A stretch of 25,228 bases of DNA. It comes from CAZFVY01 sp964522665 (GTDB taxonomy: Bacteria; Verrucomicrobiota; Verrucomicrobiia; Limisphaerales; CAZFVY01). Shown one piece after another: positions 7,820 through 16,159 of the stretch (position 1 is its first letter; each line of letters starts with the position of its first letter). Below the pieces are notes generated by a model. That model ran no database searches. It was not told where the DNA came from and was given only the letters and a program-made list of their open reading frames with translations. The position numbers and the translations under genes were made by a program. The DNA lies in the NCBI GenBank assembly GCA_964522665.1, contig CAZFVY010000104.1:1-25228 (forward strand). Direction: 5' to 3'.

Positions 7820-10660
7820 TCATGGCTTCGGCTTCACCGGGACGGCGATGACCTCGTAGGTCCGCGTCGGCGTGAAGTATTTCTGGAAGACCTGCTGCAC
7901 CTGCTCCTTCGTCAGCGCCGCAAAGGCTTCTTTCACCCGCTTTTCTTCCTCGAGATTGTGGCCCTGGAGGTCGTAGGAACTGAGGATGCCCCACCAATAC
8001 GAAGGCTCGCGCATGCTTTCGTCGAGGTGATTGGCGATCTGTTTTTTGCCATTGGCGAGTTCCTCGTCGGTCGGACCCGCGGCGGCGAACTCCTTAAACA
8101 TTTTCATGATTTCGTCCACCACCTTGGAGGCATTCGACGGATCGCACGGTGCGCCTGAGCCGAACCGGCCGCCGTCCTGATAAATCCAGGCCGGCGTGTT
8201 GTTGGCGCTGATCGAATAGACCAGCGACAGGTCCTCGCGCACGCGCTTAATCAGTTTACTGGTCAAAATATTCGCGGCCAACGCGAGCGCGCGCGAATCG
8301 GCGGTGTTCCGACCGTCAGAACTGGCGAACCCGGCGATGGCGATCGCCTGCGGCGTGACGGTGCTGACTTCGACGTGCCGCGAGAGCGGCCCGGGCAGCC
8401 GGTGGAGGAGGCGCAATTTCTGCAAGTTATCGGCCGACCGATTGCGCTTCGGGAGCGAGCCGAGATACTTCTCGATCAACGGCATTACGGCGTCGAGCTT
8501 CATATCGCCGACGATGGCCACTTCGATCGGAGCCGTCGCGCTGAGCCGTTCCAGCCACGCTTGGGCCTTGGCCACGGACAACGCTTCGACATTCGCCTTG
8601 GTCAGCGCCTTTCGACGCGGGTCGCCACCGGAGAGCAACTCCTCCCGGGCTTCGATGGCTTTGAATTGCGGCTTGGTTTCCTGCTGCTCGATGTTTTGCA
8701 GCGTGCTGAGCTTCCAATTATTGAACGCGGTCTCCTCGACGATCCCGTCGGTGAGCAGCGCGTACGCTTCCTGCAATCCGGCCTCCAGGTCCTTGGGCGA
8801 ACCGGTGACGTGAATGACGAAGGTGTCGCCCGCGCCGCCACCGGAGACGCTGATGTTTTTCCCGGTCATCAAATCGCGAATCGCGCTCGAAGGAAGCCGA
8901 TGGGTCGCGGCCTCGTTGAGCGCGAGACTGGCCACTTCGGTCACGCCGCGATTCTCCGCGGTTTCTTCAATTTCACCGCCCGCCAGGCTGATGCTGATGA
9001 GGATCGAATCTTTCTTATAATCCATGAACCGGTGATGGACGCGAACGCCGTTTTCAAGCCAGGCGCTGGTGATGCCGAGGTCCGAGTCCACGGTACTCTC
9101 GACGGCTTTGCCGGGTTTCGGCTCGCTCGCGAGCAGACTATTGGCGGCGGCGTCCTCTTTGATCGGCTCGACCTTGCGGGCCAGGGCCGCGTCGGCGACT
9201 TTGGCTACTTCCTCGCGCGACGGGACGACACTGCCGTCCTTGCCGGAAGTGGTGACGACGTAGGCAAATGTCCCCGGCGTGTACTCTTCCTTGAAGGTTC
9301 CACTGACTTCGGAAATCTGGATCGTCGGGAATAGCTCTTGGTAAAGCTCGAGGTTCTGTTGGGCCGAAAGCACCGGCGTGCGATCATTCACCGACGAAAT
9401 GATTTCGTTAATGATTTCGCGGGCGTTGCGCGTGGACTCGGTGCGAACCGCGCGTTCGGCGTCGGCAAGCAGGTTTTTCTTAGCCAAATCAAGTTCGCGC
9501 TCGGTGAACCCGAACTCGCGGGCGCGGACGATTTCGGTCTCCATTTCATCGAGCATTTTCGACCAGTCCTTGGCTTCGCCGGTGGCGTAACCGGCCACGA
9601 GCACGGCGTCGTGGAAGAAGTCTTCGACGCCGGCGCCCGCCCCGCGATAGCTGGCCAGGCCCTTCTTGACGCGGTCATCGAAGCGCCGGCCGATGATCCA
9701 ACCGCCAAGGGCCTCGATGAGGTCGGTGCGCGCCCGTTCGACGGTGGTGGTCGGCGGCCGGCCGGGTCGGATATTCAGCATCTGAATCTGGCAATAGGCC
9801 ATTTCCGGATCGGTCACGACGATCGCGCGCTCGCTGGTGAACGGTTTGAATTCCGGCCCCTTTTCTGGGCGCGCCGGCGCGGTCGATTTGAACTCCCCGA
9901 ACCATTTCTTAATGAGCGGAATCAAGTCGTCGGGTTTTGAGTCACCGACGAGCACCACGGTGATATTCTCGGGACGGTAATAGGTCTGATAATAATCGAG
10001 AAAAGTGGCGCGTTGCGCGGTGGATATGATCTTCTCGTCGCCGATCGGCAGGCGGGCGGCGAAGCGTGAGCCGCTGAAAAGCTCAGGCCACAACTTGTCA
10101 CGAATTCGTTGCGCGGCGCTCTTGCCGCTCCGCGCCTCCTCCAGGACAACGCCGCGTTCTTTGTCGATTTCCTCGACTGGCAACGTCACGTGGAAAGCGT
10201 AATCGCTCATCACCATGAGCGCTTTATCGATTTGCTCGGCTTTCGTGTCGGGCGTAAAGAGCATGTAGGCGGTCTCGTCGAAACTCGTAAACGCGTTGAG
10301 GTCGGCGCCGAATTGCATGCCGATGCTCTCGAAATACGGGATCAGCTTGCCCGGGGGAAAGTGCTCGCTGCCGTTGAAGCACATGTGCTCCATAAAATGC
10401 GCGAGTCCCTTCTGCGCGTCGGACTCGTTCAACGAACCGGTGCCCACGCGCATCATCAGAGCCATCTTGCCGGGCGGATTGTCGTGCTGCCGGTACATCC
10501 AAGTGACCCCGTTATCCAGTTTCCCGGTCAGGATGCGGGTGTCGTGCGGCAAATCCTTCGCTTGCAGCGGCGCGACCGGGAGCAAGAACCAGACTGCGGC
10601 CAACACGACAGCGAGGGAGCGAATATGGAGCGAGAATGAGTGGCGGATGCGGTTTTTCAT
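7820..10660 (-). CDS. M16 family zinc metallopeptidase, periplasmic or secreted, two-domain
   Basis: This 946-residue protein has a signal peptide (hydrophobic core about residues 15-30, ending near LQAKD). The N-terminal M16 domain carries the inverted zinc motif HFMEH at 88-92, with the third ligand at E168 in KERGVVLEE, matching the family spacing of about 76 residues. A second M16-like domain starts around 545 (VHHRFMDYKKDSILISISL) and lacks the zinc motif, as in PqqL/insulinase-type fused proteases in which the two halves form the substrate chamber. M16 enzymes degrade peptides or unfolded proteins inside this chamber. The length fits the PqqL-like class of about 930 residues. No neighbour indicates a specific substrate; a PQQ-cofactor role is unsupported because no pqq genes are present. 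The start at ATG 10660 precedes the signal peptide directly. Confidence 0.93.
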   Translation of the reverse strand: MKNRIRHSFSLHIRSLAVVLAAVWFLLPVAPLQAKDLPHDTRILTGKLDNGVTWMYRQHDNPPGKMALMMRVGTGSLNESDAQKGLAHFMEHMCFNGSEHFPPGKLIPYFESIGMQFGADLNAFTSFDETAYMLFTPDTKAEQIDKALMVMSDYAFHVTLPVEEIDKERGVVLEEARSGKSAAQRIRDKLWPELFSGSRFAARLPIGDEKIISTAQRATFLDYYQTYYRPENITVVLVGDSKPDDLIPLIKKWFGEFKSTAPARPEKGPEFKPFTSERAIVVTDPEMAYCQIQMLNIRPGRPPTTTVERARTDLIEALGGWIIGRRFDDRVKKGLASYRGAGAGVEDFFHDAVLVAGYATGEAKDWSKMLDEMETEIVRAREFGFTERELDLAKKNLLADAERAVRTESTRNAREIINEIISSVNDRTPVLSAQQNLELYQELFPTIQISEVSGTFKEEYTPGTFAYVVTTSGKDGSVVPSREEVAKVADAALARKVEPIKEDAAANSLLASEPKPGKAVESTVDSDLGITSAWLENGVRVHHRFMDYKKDSILISISLAGGEIEETAENRGVTEVASLALNEAATHRLPSSAIRDLMTGKNISVSGGGAGDTFVIHVTGSPKDLEAGLQEAYALLTDGIVEETAFNNWKLSTLQNIEQQETKPQFKAIEAREELLSGGDPRRKALTKANVEALSVAKAQAWLERLSATAPIEVAIVGDMKLDAVMPLIEKYLGSLPKRNRSADNLQKLRLLHRLPGPLSRHVEVSTVTPQAIAIAGFASSDGRNTADSRALALAANILTSKLIKRVREDLSLVYSISANNTPAWIYQDGGRFGSGAPCDPSNASKVVDEIMKMFKEFAAAGPTDEELANGKKQIANHLDESMREPSYWWGILSSYDLQGHNLEEEKRVKEAFAALTKEQVQQVFQKYFTPTRTYEVIAVPVKPKP

Positions 10661-10900
10661 GAGAAGCGCGTTAAATCGTTGTAACGCACGAAACTATACT
10701 TCAATTGCGGAATTGGCAAAACAAGAAACCGGGTCAAAATGGGGTGAAAAAAGCAGTCTGATTGTCGCCTTAGCGGGGCAATTCAGCAGGCGGCGGTATG
10801 CCCCCGACTTGGTTATCCCTCACTCCATGCCGAACGTAATACACTCGTGCGTTAAACAAAACGGCCGGCGCCCGCCGCGAGAATGCGAGAGAATAGCCGT

Positions 10901-11131
10901 ATGAACGCGATTACGCCAAAGTCGCAAAAACTGCGACCGGAAATTGCCCGCCGGATCGAAGCCCTCGACGACGAAAGCTTGCTAGTGCTCCATCGCGTCT
11001 TGCTGCACATCGAGAAGGATCGCCTTTGGCGTGAGTTGTCGGCCGAAGCGGAGGGGGATCGACGTTCCGGACTAAACGAGAGGTTGCCGGAAATAATCGG
11101 CGAAGCTCGCGCCGCGTTGCGCCAGAGATGA
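10901..11131 (+). CDS. small antitoxin-like protein paired with PIN toxin
   Basis: The product is 76 residues, charged and helical, starting MNAITPKSQKLRPEIARRIE. It resembles in composition and order the small partners of COG1569-type PIN toxins (LDDESLLVLHRVLLHIEKDR, then an acidic/arginine tail). ATG 10901 is chosen over ATG 10883 because AGAGA lies at a suitable distance and family members begin near this point. Its TGA overlaps the next start codon as ATGA, a classic toxin-antitoxin layout. The partner (11128-11241) is cut short, so the antitoxin appears to be retained without its toxin. The antitoxin role is inferred from gene order and family resemblance. Confidence 0.65.
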   Translation: MNAITPKSQKLRPEIARRIEALDDESLLVLHRVLLHIEKDRLWRELSAEAEGDRRSGLNERLPEIIGEARAALRQR

Positions 11132-11241
11132 TTGTCTGCCTTGACACCAACACGGTGGTTCAAGGGCTGGCGAGCGGTCATCCTTCCAATTTGATTGTGA
11201 CCGCCTGGGTTTCCGGGCGCATCTCTTGGGCGGTTTCGTAA
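11128..11241 (+). pseudogene. truncated PIN-domain toxin (VapC-like), N-terminal 37 residues only
   Basis: The ORF begins MIVCLDTNTVVQGLASGHP, a textbook PIN-domain first strand and helix with the first metal-binding aspartate in LDTN. It continues through the next helix (LIVTAWVSGRISWAVS) and stops at TAA 11239. Full PIN toxins are about 130-150 residues and need three or four acidic residues; only the first is left, so RNase activity is not expected. The stop codon itself is made by the A-tract of the terminator belonging to the opposite-strand EF-hand gene, so the toxin was cut exactly at the border with that gene block. The start overlaps the antitoxin stop (ATGA). Confidence 0.75.
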
Positions 11242-11310
11242 AAAAAAGCCGCTCCGTCCGTGGCCGGAACCGGCGCCTTTCGGCGGCGGCGTCCGGACCG
11301 CGGACGGAGC
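11240..11310 (-). terminator. Rho-independent terminator of the EF-hand gene
   Basis: On the minus strand, GCTCCGTCCG (11310-11301) pairs perfectly with CGGACGGAGC (11260-11251). The GC-rich interior can fold further. The hairpin is followed by GGCT and then a run of eight T (complement of A 11240-11247). It lies about 20 bases after the EF-hand stop codon at 11333. No T-tract follows on the plus strand, so it serves the minus-strand gene. Confidence 0.85.
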
Positions 11311-11332
11311 TAGTCGTCTTCCGCGTGGTTGA

Positions 11333-12127
11333 TTAGCGGAAGGGCGGCGGCTCGGGCGCGTCTTGCGGTGGAGCGTCAGGCGCATCTTCCGGGGCAGGCG
11401 GGCGTTGATTCGGTCCGCCGGGAGGATTGCCATGATCCGGCGCATCGAGTCCTTGACGGTCGGGGCCAGGGCCAGGGCCAAAGCCGGGACCACGAGGAGG
11501 ACGCGGCGGTTGATACTCGTCCCGGGTCAATTGGCCGTCGCCATTGCGGTCCAGCTTCTTGAGCGCCGCCACGGCGTTCGCGATCTCTTCGGCGTCGATC
11601 ACGCCGTCATGATTCGCGTCGAGCGCGGCGAGCAGAGGAGGAAGCATCGGGCGGCGCGGTCCCATGCCCGGTCCACCCTGCGGTCCGCCCGGCTGTCCGC
11701 CCTGTGGCCCGGCTTGCGGTCCGCCGTATGGTCCCGCTTGCGGACCGCCCTGCGGCGCGCCGGGAGGTGGGCCTTGCTGAGCGCCGAATTCGCGCGGCGG
11801 GTGTCCCGGGCCTGGCGGCCGCTGGCCATCCGGGCCGTCGGGAGGCCCCATCATCCCGCGGGGGCCGCCCGGAGGACGGGCGCCGAGGAATTCGTCGCGG
11901 GTCAGTTTGCCGTCGCCATTGACGTCCAGTTTCTTGAGCGCGGCGACGGCGTTCGCGATTTCATCGGCATCGATGACGCCGTCATGATTGGCGTCGAGCG
12001 CGGCGATGATCGGCGGCATGGGCGGTCCCGCGAAGCGCGGCGCGGGCTGATTGTCTTGTTGGGCGAGCGCGCCGAGCGCGGGCCAAGCCAGGGCGAGCGC
12101 GGTCATGAGTGAGTGCGTGGTTTTCAT
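11333..12127 (-). CDS. secreted EF-hand calcium-binding protein with Pro/Gly-rich linkers
   Basis: The start is set at ATG 12127 (AGGA upstream), because MKTTHSLMTALALAWPALGALAQ is a signal peptide; an in-frame ATG at 12250 would put 41 polar residues before it. The 264-residue product has two EF-hand pairs. The loops are DANHDGVIDADE (45-56), DVNGDGKLTRDE (68-79), DANHDGVIDAEE (170-181) and DRNGDGQLTRDE (193-204), all with complete calcium ligands. The two pairs are near-identical duplications of about 43 residues. Between and after them lie long Pro/Gly/Gln-rich linkers (GGPQAGP-like repeats). It probably binds calcium in the periplasm or outside the cell. It is transcribed away from a two-component system whose sensor carries a similar Pro/Gly-rich segment, which suggests a functional link. 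A strong terminator follows it. Confidence 0.88.
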   Translation of the reverse strand: MKTTHSLMTALALAWPALGALAQQDNQPAPRFAGPPMPPIIAALDANHDGVIDADEIANAVAALKKLDVNGDGKLTRDEFLGARPPGGPRGMMGPPDGPDGQRPPGPGHPPREFGAQQGPPPGAPQGGPQAGPYGGPQAGPQGGQPGGPQGGPGMGPRRPMLPPLLAALDANHDGVIDAEEIANAVAALKKLDRNGDGQLTRDEYQPPRPPRGPGFGPGPGPDRQGLDAPDHGNPPGGPNQRPPAPEDAPDAPPQDAPEPPPFR

Positions 12128-12280
12128 GTTATTCCTGTAGTGACCGCCCGTCGTCCGGACCACTCGCGTCAGCCATGACGCGGTTAAGCTTCGGGCCGCT
12201 CCGGTATCCCGGCGGCCTTCGGCGGTGGTTTCGAACGAGAGCGTTTTCATATCGTTTCTAATTCAATCAGACGCCCGTCC

Positions 12281-12320
12281 TGTTAAGCTTGTGTGTGGAC
12301 GGAAGCGCTAAATTGTTAAG
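12281..12320. promoter_or_regulatory. candidate operator: two TGTTAAG direct repeats between divergent genes
   Basis: In the 250-base space between the EF-hand start and the response regulator start, TGTTAAG occurs at 12281-12287 and 12314-12320, 33 bases apart, close to three helical turns. The second copy is followed by GAAGTGTAAAAGTG. OmpR-class regulators bind direct repeats on one DNA face, so this is a plausible site for the adjacent regulator. No clear -35/-10 pair could be fixed. Confidence 0.35.
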
Positions 12321-12377
12321 GAAGTGTAAAAGTGTGGGATTTCATCCGAATAGGCCGCTAAGCTCCTCACATCAAGT

Positions 12378-13142
12378 ATGACACGGCGTGAAAACAACGA
12401 CCCGGCCGAAGCCTCCGAGGGAGGCGCCACTCGCGTGCTGGTCATCGACGATGATCGCAAACTCTGCCGGTTGATCCGCGACTATTTGGAGCCGATGGGC
12501 TACGCCGTCGAGGCCGTGCATACCGGACCCGAGGGGGTCGAGAAAGCGGTGACCGGGAAATGGAACGCGGTGATCCTCGACGTGATGTTGCCCGGGTTGG
12601 ATGGCTTCGAAGTCTTGAAACGAATCCGTCAGCGCTCGGCGGTTCCGGTTTTGATGCTCACCGCGCGGGGCGACGAAGCGGACCGAATCGTCGGCCTGGA
12701 GATCGGCGCGGATGATTACTTGCCGAAGACTTTTTCCACCCGCGAACTGCTGGCTCGTCTGCGGGCGGTGACGCGGCGGTCAGCGCTGGCTCCCGACAAA
12801 ACGGACGCCGAGGCCGCAGAAGAATACTTGGTCGGCCCGTTGCGCGTGAACGTCAGCGCCCGGACCGCGACCCTGCGCGACCTTCCGCTCACGCTCACGC
12901 CGGTGGAGTTTGACCTTCTGGCGTGCCTGGCGCGGGCGCCGGGTCGGGTCCGCACGCGCGAACAGATGCTCGAAGAGATTCGGGACCGGAACTACGACGT
13001 CTTCGACCGCTCGATCGACGTCCATATCTCGGCGCTGCGCAAGAAGCTGGGCGATGACGCCCGCGAGCCGCGCTTCATCCGAACGGTCCGCGCGGCTGGC
13101 TACACCTTGATGAACGGCGACAGTCCCCCGCCGAGCGCTTGA
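12378..13142 (+). CDS. OmpR/CpxR-class response regulator
   Basis: The product is 254 residues. The receiver domain (about 18-130) has the acidic pocket IDDD (23-26), phosphoacceptor D68 in VILDVMLPG, T95 in LMLTARG, and K117 in YLPKTF. The usual proline after that lysine is replaced by threonine. A winged-helix DNA-binding domain follows from about 150 (LTLTPVEFDLLACLARAPGR, then RSIDVHISALRKKLG), ending with the beta-hairpin VRAAGYTLM. Residues 1-17 are a polar extension before the receiver. The histidine kinase gene begins 10 bases after the stop, so the two form an operon. The gene diverges from the EF-hand gene, a likely target. Closest well-known relatives are CpxR/RstA-type envelope-stress regulators. 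The actual signal is unknown. Confidence 0.95.
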   Translation: MTRRENNDPAEASEGGATRVLVIDDDRKLCRLIRDYLEPMGYAVEAVHTGPEGVEKAVTGKWNAVILDVMLPGLDGFEVLKRIRQRSAVPVLMLTARGDEADRIVGLEIGADDYLPKTFSTRELLARLRAVTRRSALAPDKTDAEAAEEYLVGPLRVNVSARTATLRDLPLTLTPVEFDLLACLARAPGRVRTREQMLEEIRDRNYDVFDRSIDVHISALRKKLGDDAREPRFIRTVRAAGYTLMNGDSPPPSA

Positions 13143-13152
13143 GGGCAAACCG

Positions 13153-14688
13153 ATGAAGATCGCCATCCCGCTGTATCTGAAGATCCTCCTCTGGTTTTTC
13201 CTGAACCTGATTCTGCTCGGGGTGATTTTCCTGATCGTCATCAAAGCGCAATTCCGCTTTGGTTTCGATACCTTGCTGACGGAATTCTCGAGCGACCAGA
13301 TTCAACGGGTCGCGGATATCCTCGGCCGCGAGTTGACCGACCGGGACGAATCGGAGTGGGCCGACTCACTCAAACGATTCAGCAAATCCTATCAGGTCGA
13401 ATTTCTCCTTTATCATCCCGGGGGCGAACAAGTGGCCGGAACGCCGACCAAGCTGCCGGCGGAAGTGCTGGCCCGACTGCGCCCCCGCGGCGTGGGTCCG
13501 CCTGGACGCCCTTTCGCCGGCCCGCCGAACGGTGACCGACCCTTCGGGCCTGGCGGAGAGCGACCGTTTGCCCCTCCCGGCCAGGACGCGGGTCCGCCGA
13601 ACGGCGGACCACCGGGGGCCGGACCCCCGACCCCGAGAATTCCCCCGAAGACTCTCGTGCACACGCGCGAACCGGATCGGTACTGGATGGTCACGCCGTT
13701 GCCGCTGAACGGAATGCGAGGCCCGCGACCCGGGATGCTGCTCCTGGTCACCATGTCGCCTTCGTTGCGAGCAGGAGGACTGTTTTTTGATTTTCTGCCG
13801 TGGCTCTACGGCGCGGCGGCGGTGGTGCTGATCTCGGTTTTGTTTTGGTTCCCATTAGTGCGAGGCATTACCCGCTCGATTTCGCAGATGACGCAAACGA
13901 CGGAGCAGATCGCTCAGGGCCATTTCGAAGTCGAAGTCCGGGCGAAAAGGCGGGATGAGCTTGGCCGGCTGGGTGACGCGATCAATCGCATGGCCGCGCG
14001 TCTGGCCGGGTTCGTGACGGGCCAGAAGCGTTTTCTCGGCGACGTGGCCCACGAGCTTTGCTCGCCGCTCGCGCGCATCCAAGTCGCGCTCGGAATACTT
14101 GACCGCGGCGCCGACGCCAAACAGAGTGAGTATCTGCAGGACGTTCGTGAAGAGGTGGAATTCATGTCCGGGCTGGTGCATGAGCTGCTCTCGTTTTCCA
14201 AGGCGAGCTGGCAGGGGCGCGAAACCAAACTCCAATCGGTCAACCTCGCGGCCACCGCCCGGGCCGTCGCGGCGCGCGAGGCGAAGGATAATTCGCAGGT
14301 GGTACTGCAAATAGACGAAACACTGGAGGTCGCCGCCGATCCGGACCTCCTCTCACGCGCGCTCGCGAATTTGGTCCGCAACGCCCTCCATTACGCCGGC
14401 CACGCGCTGGTTTCGGCCGAAGCGCGAGGCCGAGAGGTCGTCCTGCGCGTGATCGACAATGGCCCGGGCGTTCCGGCGGAGACCTTGGAACGCATCTTCG
14501 ATCCGTTCTTTCGGGTCGATCCCTCGCGCTCGCGTGACAGCGGTGGCGCCGGGCTGGGCTTGGCCATCGTCAAGACTTGCGTCGAAGCCTGTCGCGGCAC
14601 GGTTTCCGCGCGGAATCTCGAGCCAGCGGGTTTTGAGGTGGAGATCGTTTTGGAGTCGGGGGCAGAACTCTCGCCTGGAGCGGATTAA
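13153..14688 (+). CDS. CpxA-like membrane sensor histidine kinase with Pro/Gly-rich periplasmic segment
   Basis: The product is 511 residues. Transmembrane helix 1 spans about 11-31 and helix 2 about 209-236. The periplasmic region between them includes an unusual Pro/Gly-rich stretch at 112-163 with repeated GPPNG units. A HAMP segment follows (237-289). The H-box is HELCSPLARIQ with phosphorylated H300, the N-box includes N410 in LVRNALHYA, G1 is DNGPGV (435-440), the F-box FDPFFR (449-454), and G2 GGAGLGLAIV (464-473). All catalytic elements are present, so it should autophosphorylate and pass phosphate to the regulator encoded 10 bases upstream. The Pro/Gly-rich insert resembles the linkers of the divergently encoded EF-hand protein; direct contact or co-sensing of calcium is inference only. 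Confidence 0.94.
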   Translation: MKIAIPLYLKILLWFFLNLILLGVIFLIVIKAQFRFGFDTLLTEFSSDQIQRVADILGRELTDRDESEWADSLKRFSKSYQVEFLLYHPGGEQVAGTPTKLPAEVLARLRPRGVGPPGRPFAGPPNGDRPFGPGGERPFAPPGQDAGPPNGGPPGAGPPTPRIPPKTLVHTREPDRYWMVTPLPLNGMRGPRPGMLLLVTMSPSLRAGGLFFDFLPWLYGAAAVVLISVLFWFPLVRGITRSISQMTQTTEQIAQGHFEVEVRAKRRDELGRLGDAINRMAARLAGFVTGQKRFLGDVAHELCSPLARIQVALGILDRGADAKQSEYLQDVREEVEFMSGLVHELLSFSKASWQGRETKLQSVNLAATARAVAAREAKDNSQVVLQIDETLEVAADPDLLSRALANLVRNALHYAGHALVSAEARGREVVLRVIDNGPGVPAETLERIFDPFFRVDPSRSRDSGGAGLGLAIVKTCVEACRGTVSARNLEPAGFEVEIVLESGAELSPGAD

Positions 14689-14893
14689 TCGCCGCGGAGA
14701 ATTCTAATATGGCGTGGATTTCCGGTTGAAAGCCGCGGGTCGAGCGGCCATAGTTAACTCATCATAGCCACCCTTCCCGGTCAGTCGCGCTCAGCCGGTG
14801 TAAGCGGGGCCTGACTCGCGGTGAACCGAACGCCCAATGCGGCGGGTCGAGGCGCGGGTTGAGGCCGATGGCCGGCGCGGAACGAATTGATTT

Positions 14894-15889
14894 ATGAAGA
14901 ACGCAAAGCAGATTCAGAAAACGGCGTTGGTCCTCGCGGGATTGCTCGCGTGCGGCGCCGGGCAGGCCCGAGCGGCGGTTGATTTCGCCAAGCAAATTCA
15001 GCCGATCTTCGACAAGTCCTGCAAGGAATGCCACGGCCCGGACAAGCAAAAGGGCAAACTGCGCCTCGACGGCAAGGAAGCCGCGTTCAAAGGCGGGAAG
15101 GATGGCGCCGTCATTCTCCCCGGCAACGCGGAAAAGAGCGAACTCTATCGCCGGATCATCCTCCCGCAGAACGACGATGATTTCATGCCGCACGACGCCG
15201 ATCCACTGACGAAAGCGCAAATCGAATTGATCCGCGACTGGATCAAGGAAGGCGCGGTCTGGCCCGACGAGATCGCGAAGTCGGCGGCTGCGGCGGCGCC
15301 AGCCGAGACGATGGCGCCCGGTCCGAAACCGAGCGACGCCGAGGTCAAAGCGGTGGCGGAATTAGCCAAGAACGGCGTCACGGCGCAAGAGATCGCGATG
15401 GGGATCAATTGGCGGCAGGCAAATTTCCGCGCGGCGGGCGCCGAATTCAAACCGCAGGTTTTCACGTTGCTCAGAGACATCGCAAACCTCTACGAACTGA
15501 ATCTCGCCACGGTTAAGATCAGCGACGCGGACCTGGCCAACATCGCCGGGCTGACCCAGCTTCACGTGCTGCACCTGGAGCACACCCCGATTCACGACGC
15601 CGCCCTCGCCCATTTGAAACGGCTCTCCAATCTGACCTATCTCAACCTGTTCGACACCGCGATCACCGACGCCGGGCTGCAACAACTTCAAGGATTGACC
15701 AACCTCAAGAACATTTACCTGTTCGAAACAAAGGTGACCGACGCCGGCGTGGCGGATTTACAAACGGCGCTGCCTAAACTCGTGATCAACCGCGGTTGGG
15801 ACATCAAGGCGTTGGTTAAAAACGATGAGGGCGACAAAGCCAAAACCGACGCGCCCAAAGACGATAAGGCGGCGGAGAAAAAGAAATAG
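14894..15889 (+). CDS. secreted planctomycete-type cytochrome c fused to leucine-rich repeats
   Basis: The 331-residue protein has a signal peptide (residues 1-28). Its PSCyt1-type cytochrome domain carries the haem c motif CKECH (43-47), the associated KGKLRLDG and LPGNAEKSELYRR segments, and a likely distal ligand M98 in DDFMPH. After an alanine-rich linker and a helical part come three to four leucine-rich repeats (about 200-310), with LHVLHLEHTPIHDAALAHL and LTYLNLFDTAITDAGLQQL showing the period. The last 20 residues are lysine/aspartate-rich. Such fusions are characteristic of Planctomycetes and Verrucomicrobia and are thought to act outside the cytoplasm in electron transfer linked to polymer breakdown. 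The usual partner domains (DUF1549/DUF1553) are absent. The gene is monocistronic. Confidence 0.92.
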   Translation: MKNAKQIQKTALVLAGLLACGAGQARAAVDFAKQIQPIFDKSCKECHGPDKQKGKLRLDGKEAAFKGGKDGAVILPGNAEKSELYRRIILPQNDDDFMPHDADPLTKAQIELIRDWIKEGAVWPDEIAKSAAAAAPAETMAPGPKPSDAEVKAVAELAKNGVTAQEIAMGINWRQANFRAAGAEFKPQVFTLLRDIANLYELNLATVKISDADLANIAGLTQLHVLHLEHTPIHDAALAHLKRLSNLTYLNLFDTAITDAGLQQLQGLTNLKNIYLFETKVTDAGVADLQTALPKLVINRGWDIKALVKNDEGDKAKTDAPKDDKAAEKKK

Positions 15890-15967
15890 CCAAGAGCCGA
15901 GTAGTGGGACGGGACAAACCAACCCCCTTGACGGTCGTCAATACCTCTGTAATTTGAAAGTGTCTCA

Positions 15968-16156
15968 TTGGACCAATTGAAAGTTGAGGTCGCCCGGCTG
16001 GACCCACGGGAACAACGGGAGTTGGCCGCGTATATTGTTTCCGTTCAGACCGAACGAGAGCCACACTTCAAAAGGCGTCTCGCGGATAAAATTGACGATT
16101 CCGATCCCGCCCACTGGGTCGAGTTGGACGACCTTCGCGAGAAACTGAAGAACTAG
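15968..16156 (+). CDS. small antitoxin-like protein preceding a truncated RelE-like toxin
   Basis: The product is 62 residues, starting at TTG 15968. It is helical and charged: VARLDPREQRELAAYIVSVQ, then FKRRLADKIDDSDPAHWVEL. The pattern 'LDP..RREL.A.L...' followed by 'KIDD.DP..W..L.DL' matches small antitoxins encoded before RelE/ParE-type toxins. A possible toxin start lies three bases after its stop. A weak TTGACG hexamer at 15928-15933 may be part of its promoter. The antitoxin role is inferred from family resemblance and order. Confidence 0.6.
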   Translation: MDQLKVEVARLDPREQRELAAYIVSVQTEREPHFKRRLADKIDDSDPAHWVELDDLREKLKN

Positions 16157-16159
16157 AAG

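Noticed and set aside
8375..9334. A 319-codon plus-strand open frame inside the M16 gene
   Set aside because: It is antisense to a protease with complete catalytic motifs, and has no recognisable features.
11700..11765. Short GGPQAGP-type tandem repeats as a possible CRISPR or satellite array
   Set aside because: They are in-frame Pro/Gly/Gln codons of the EF-hand protein linker, without unique spacers.
12128..12250. An upstream in-frame start for the EF-hand protein
   Set aside because: The ATG at 12127 has a better ribosome binding site and directly begins a signal peptide; the extension is polar and would hide it.
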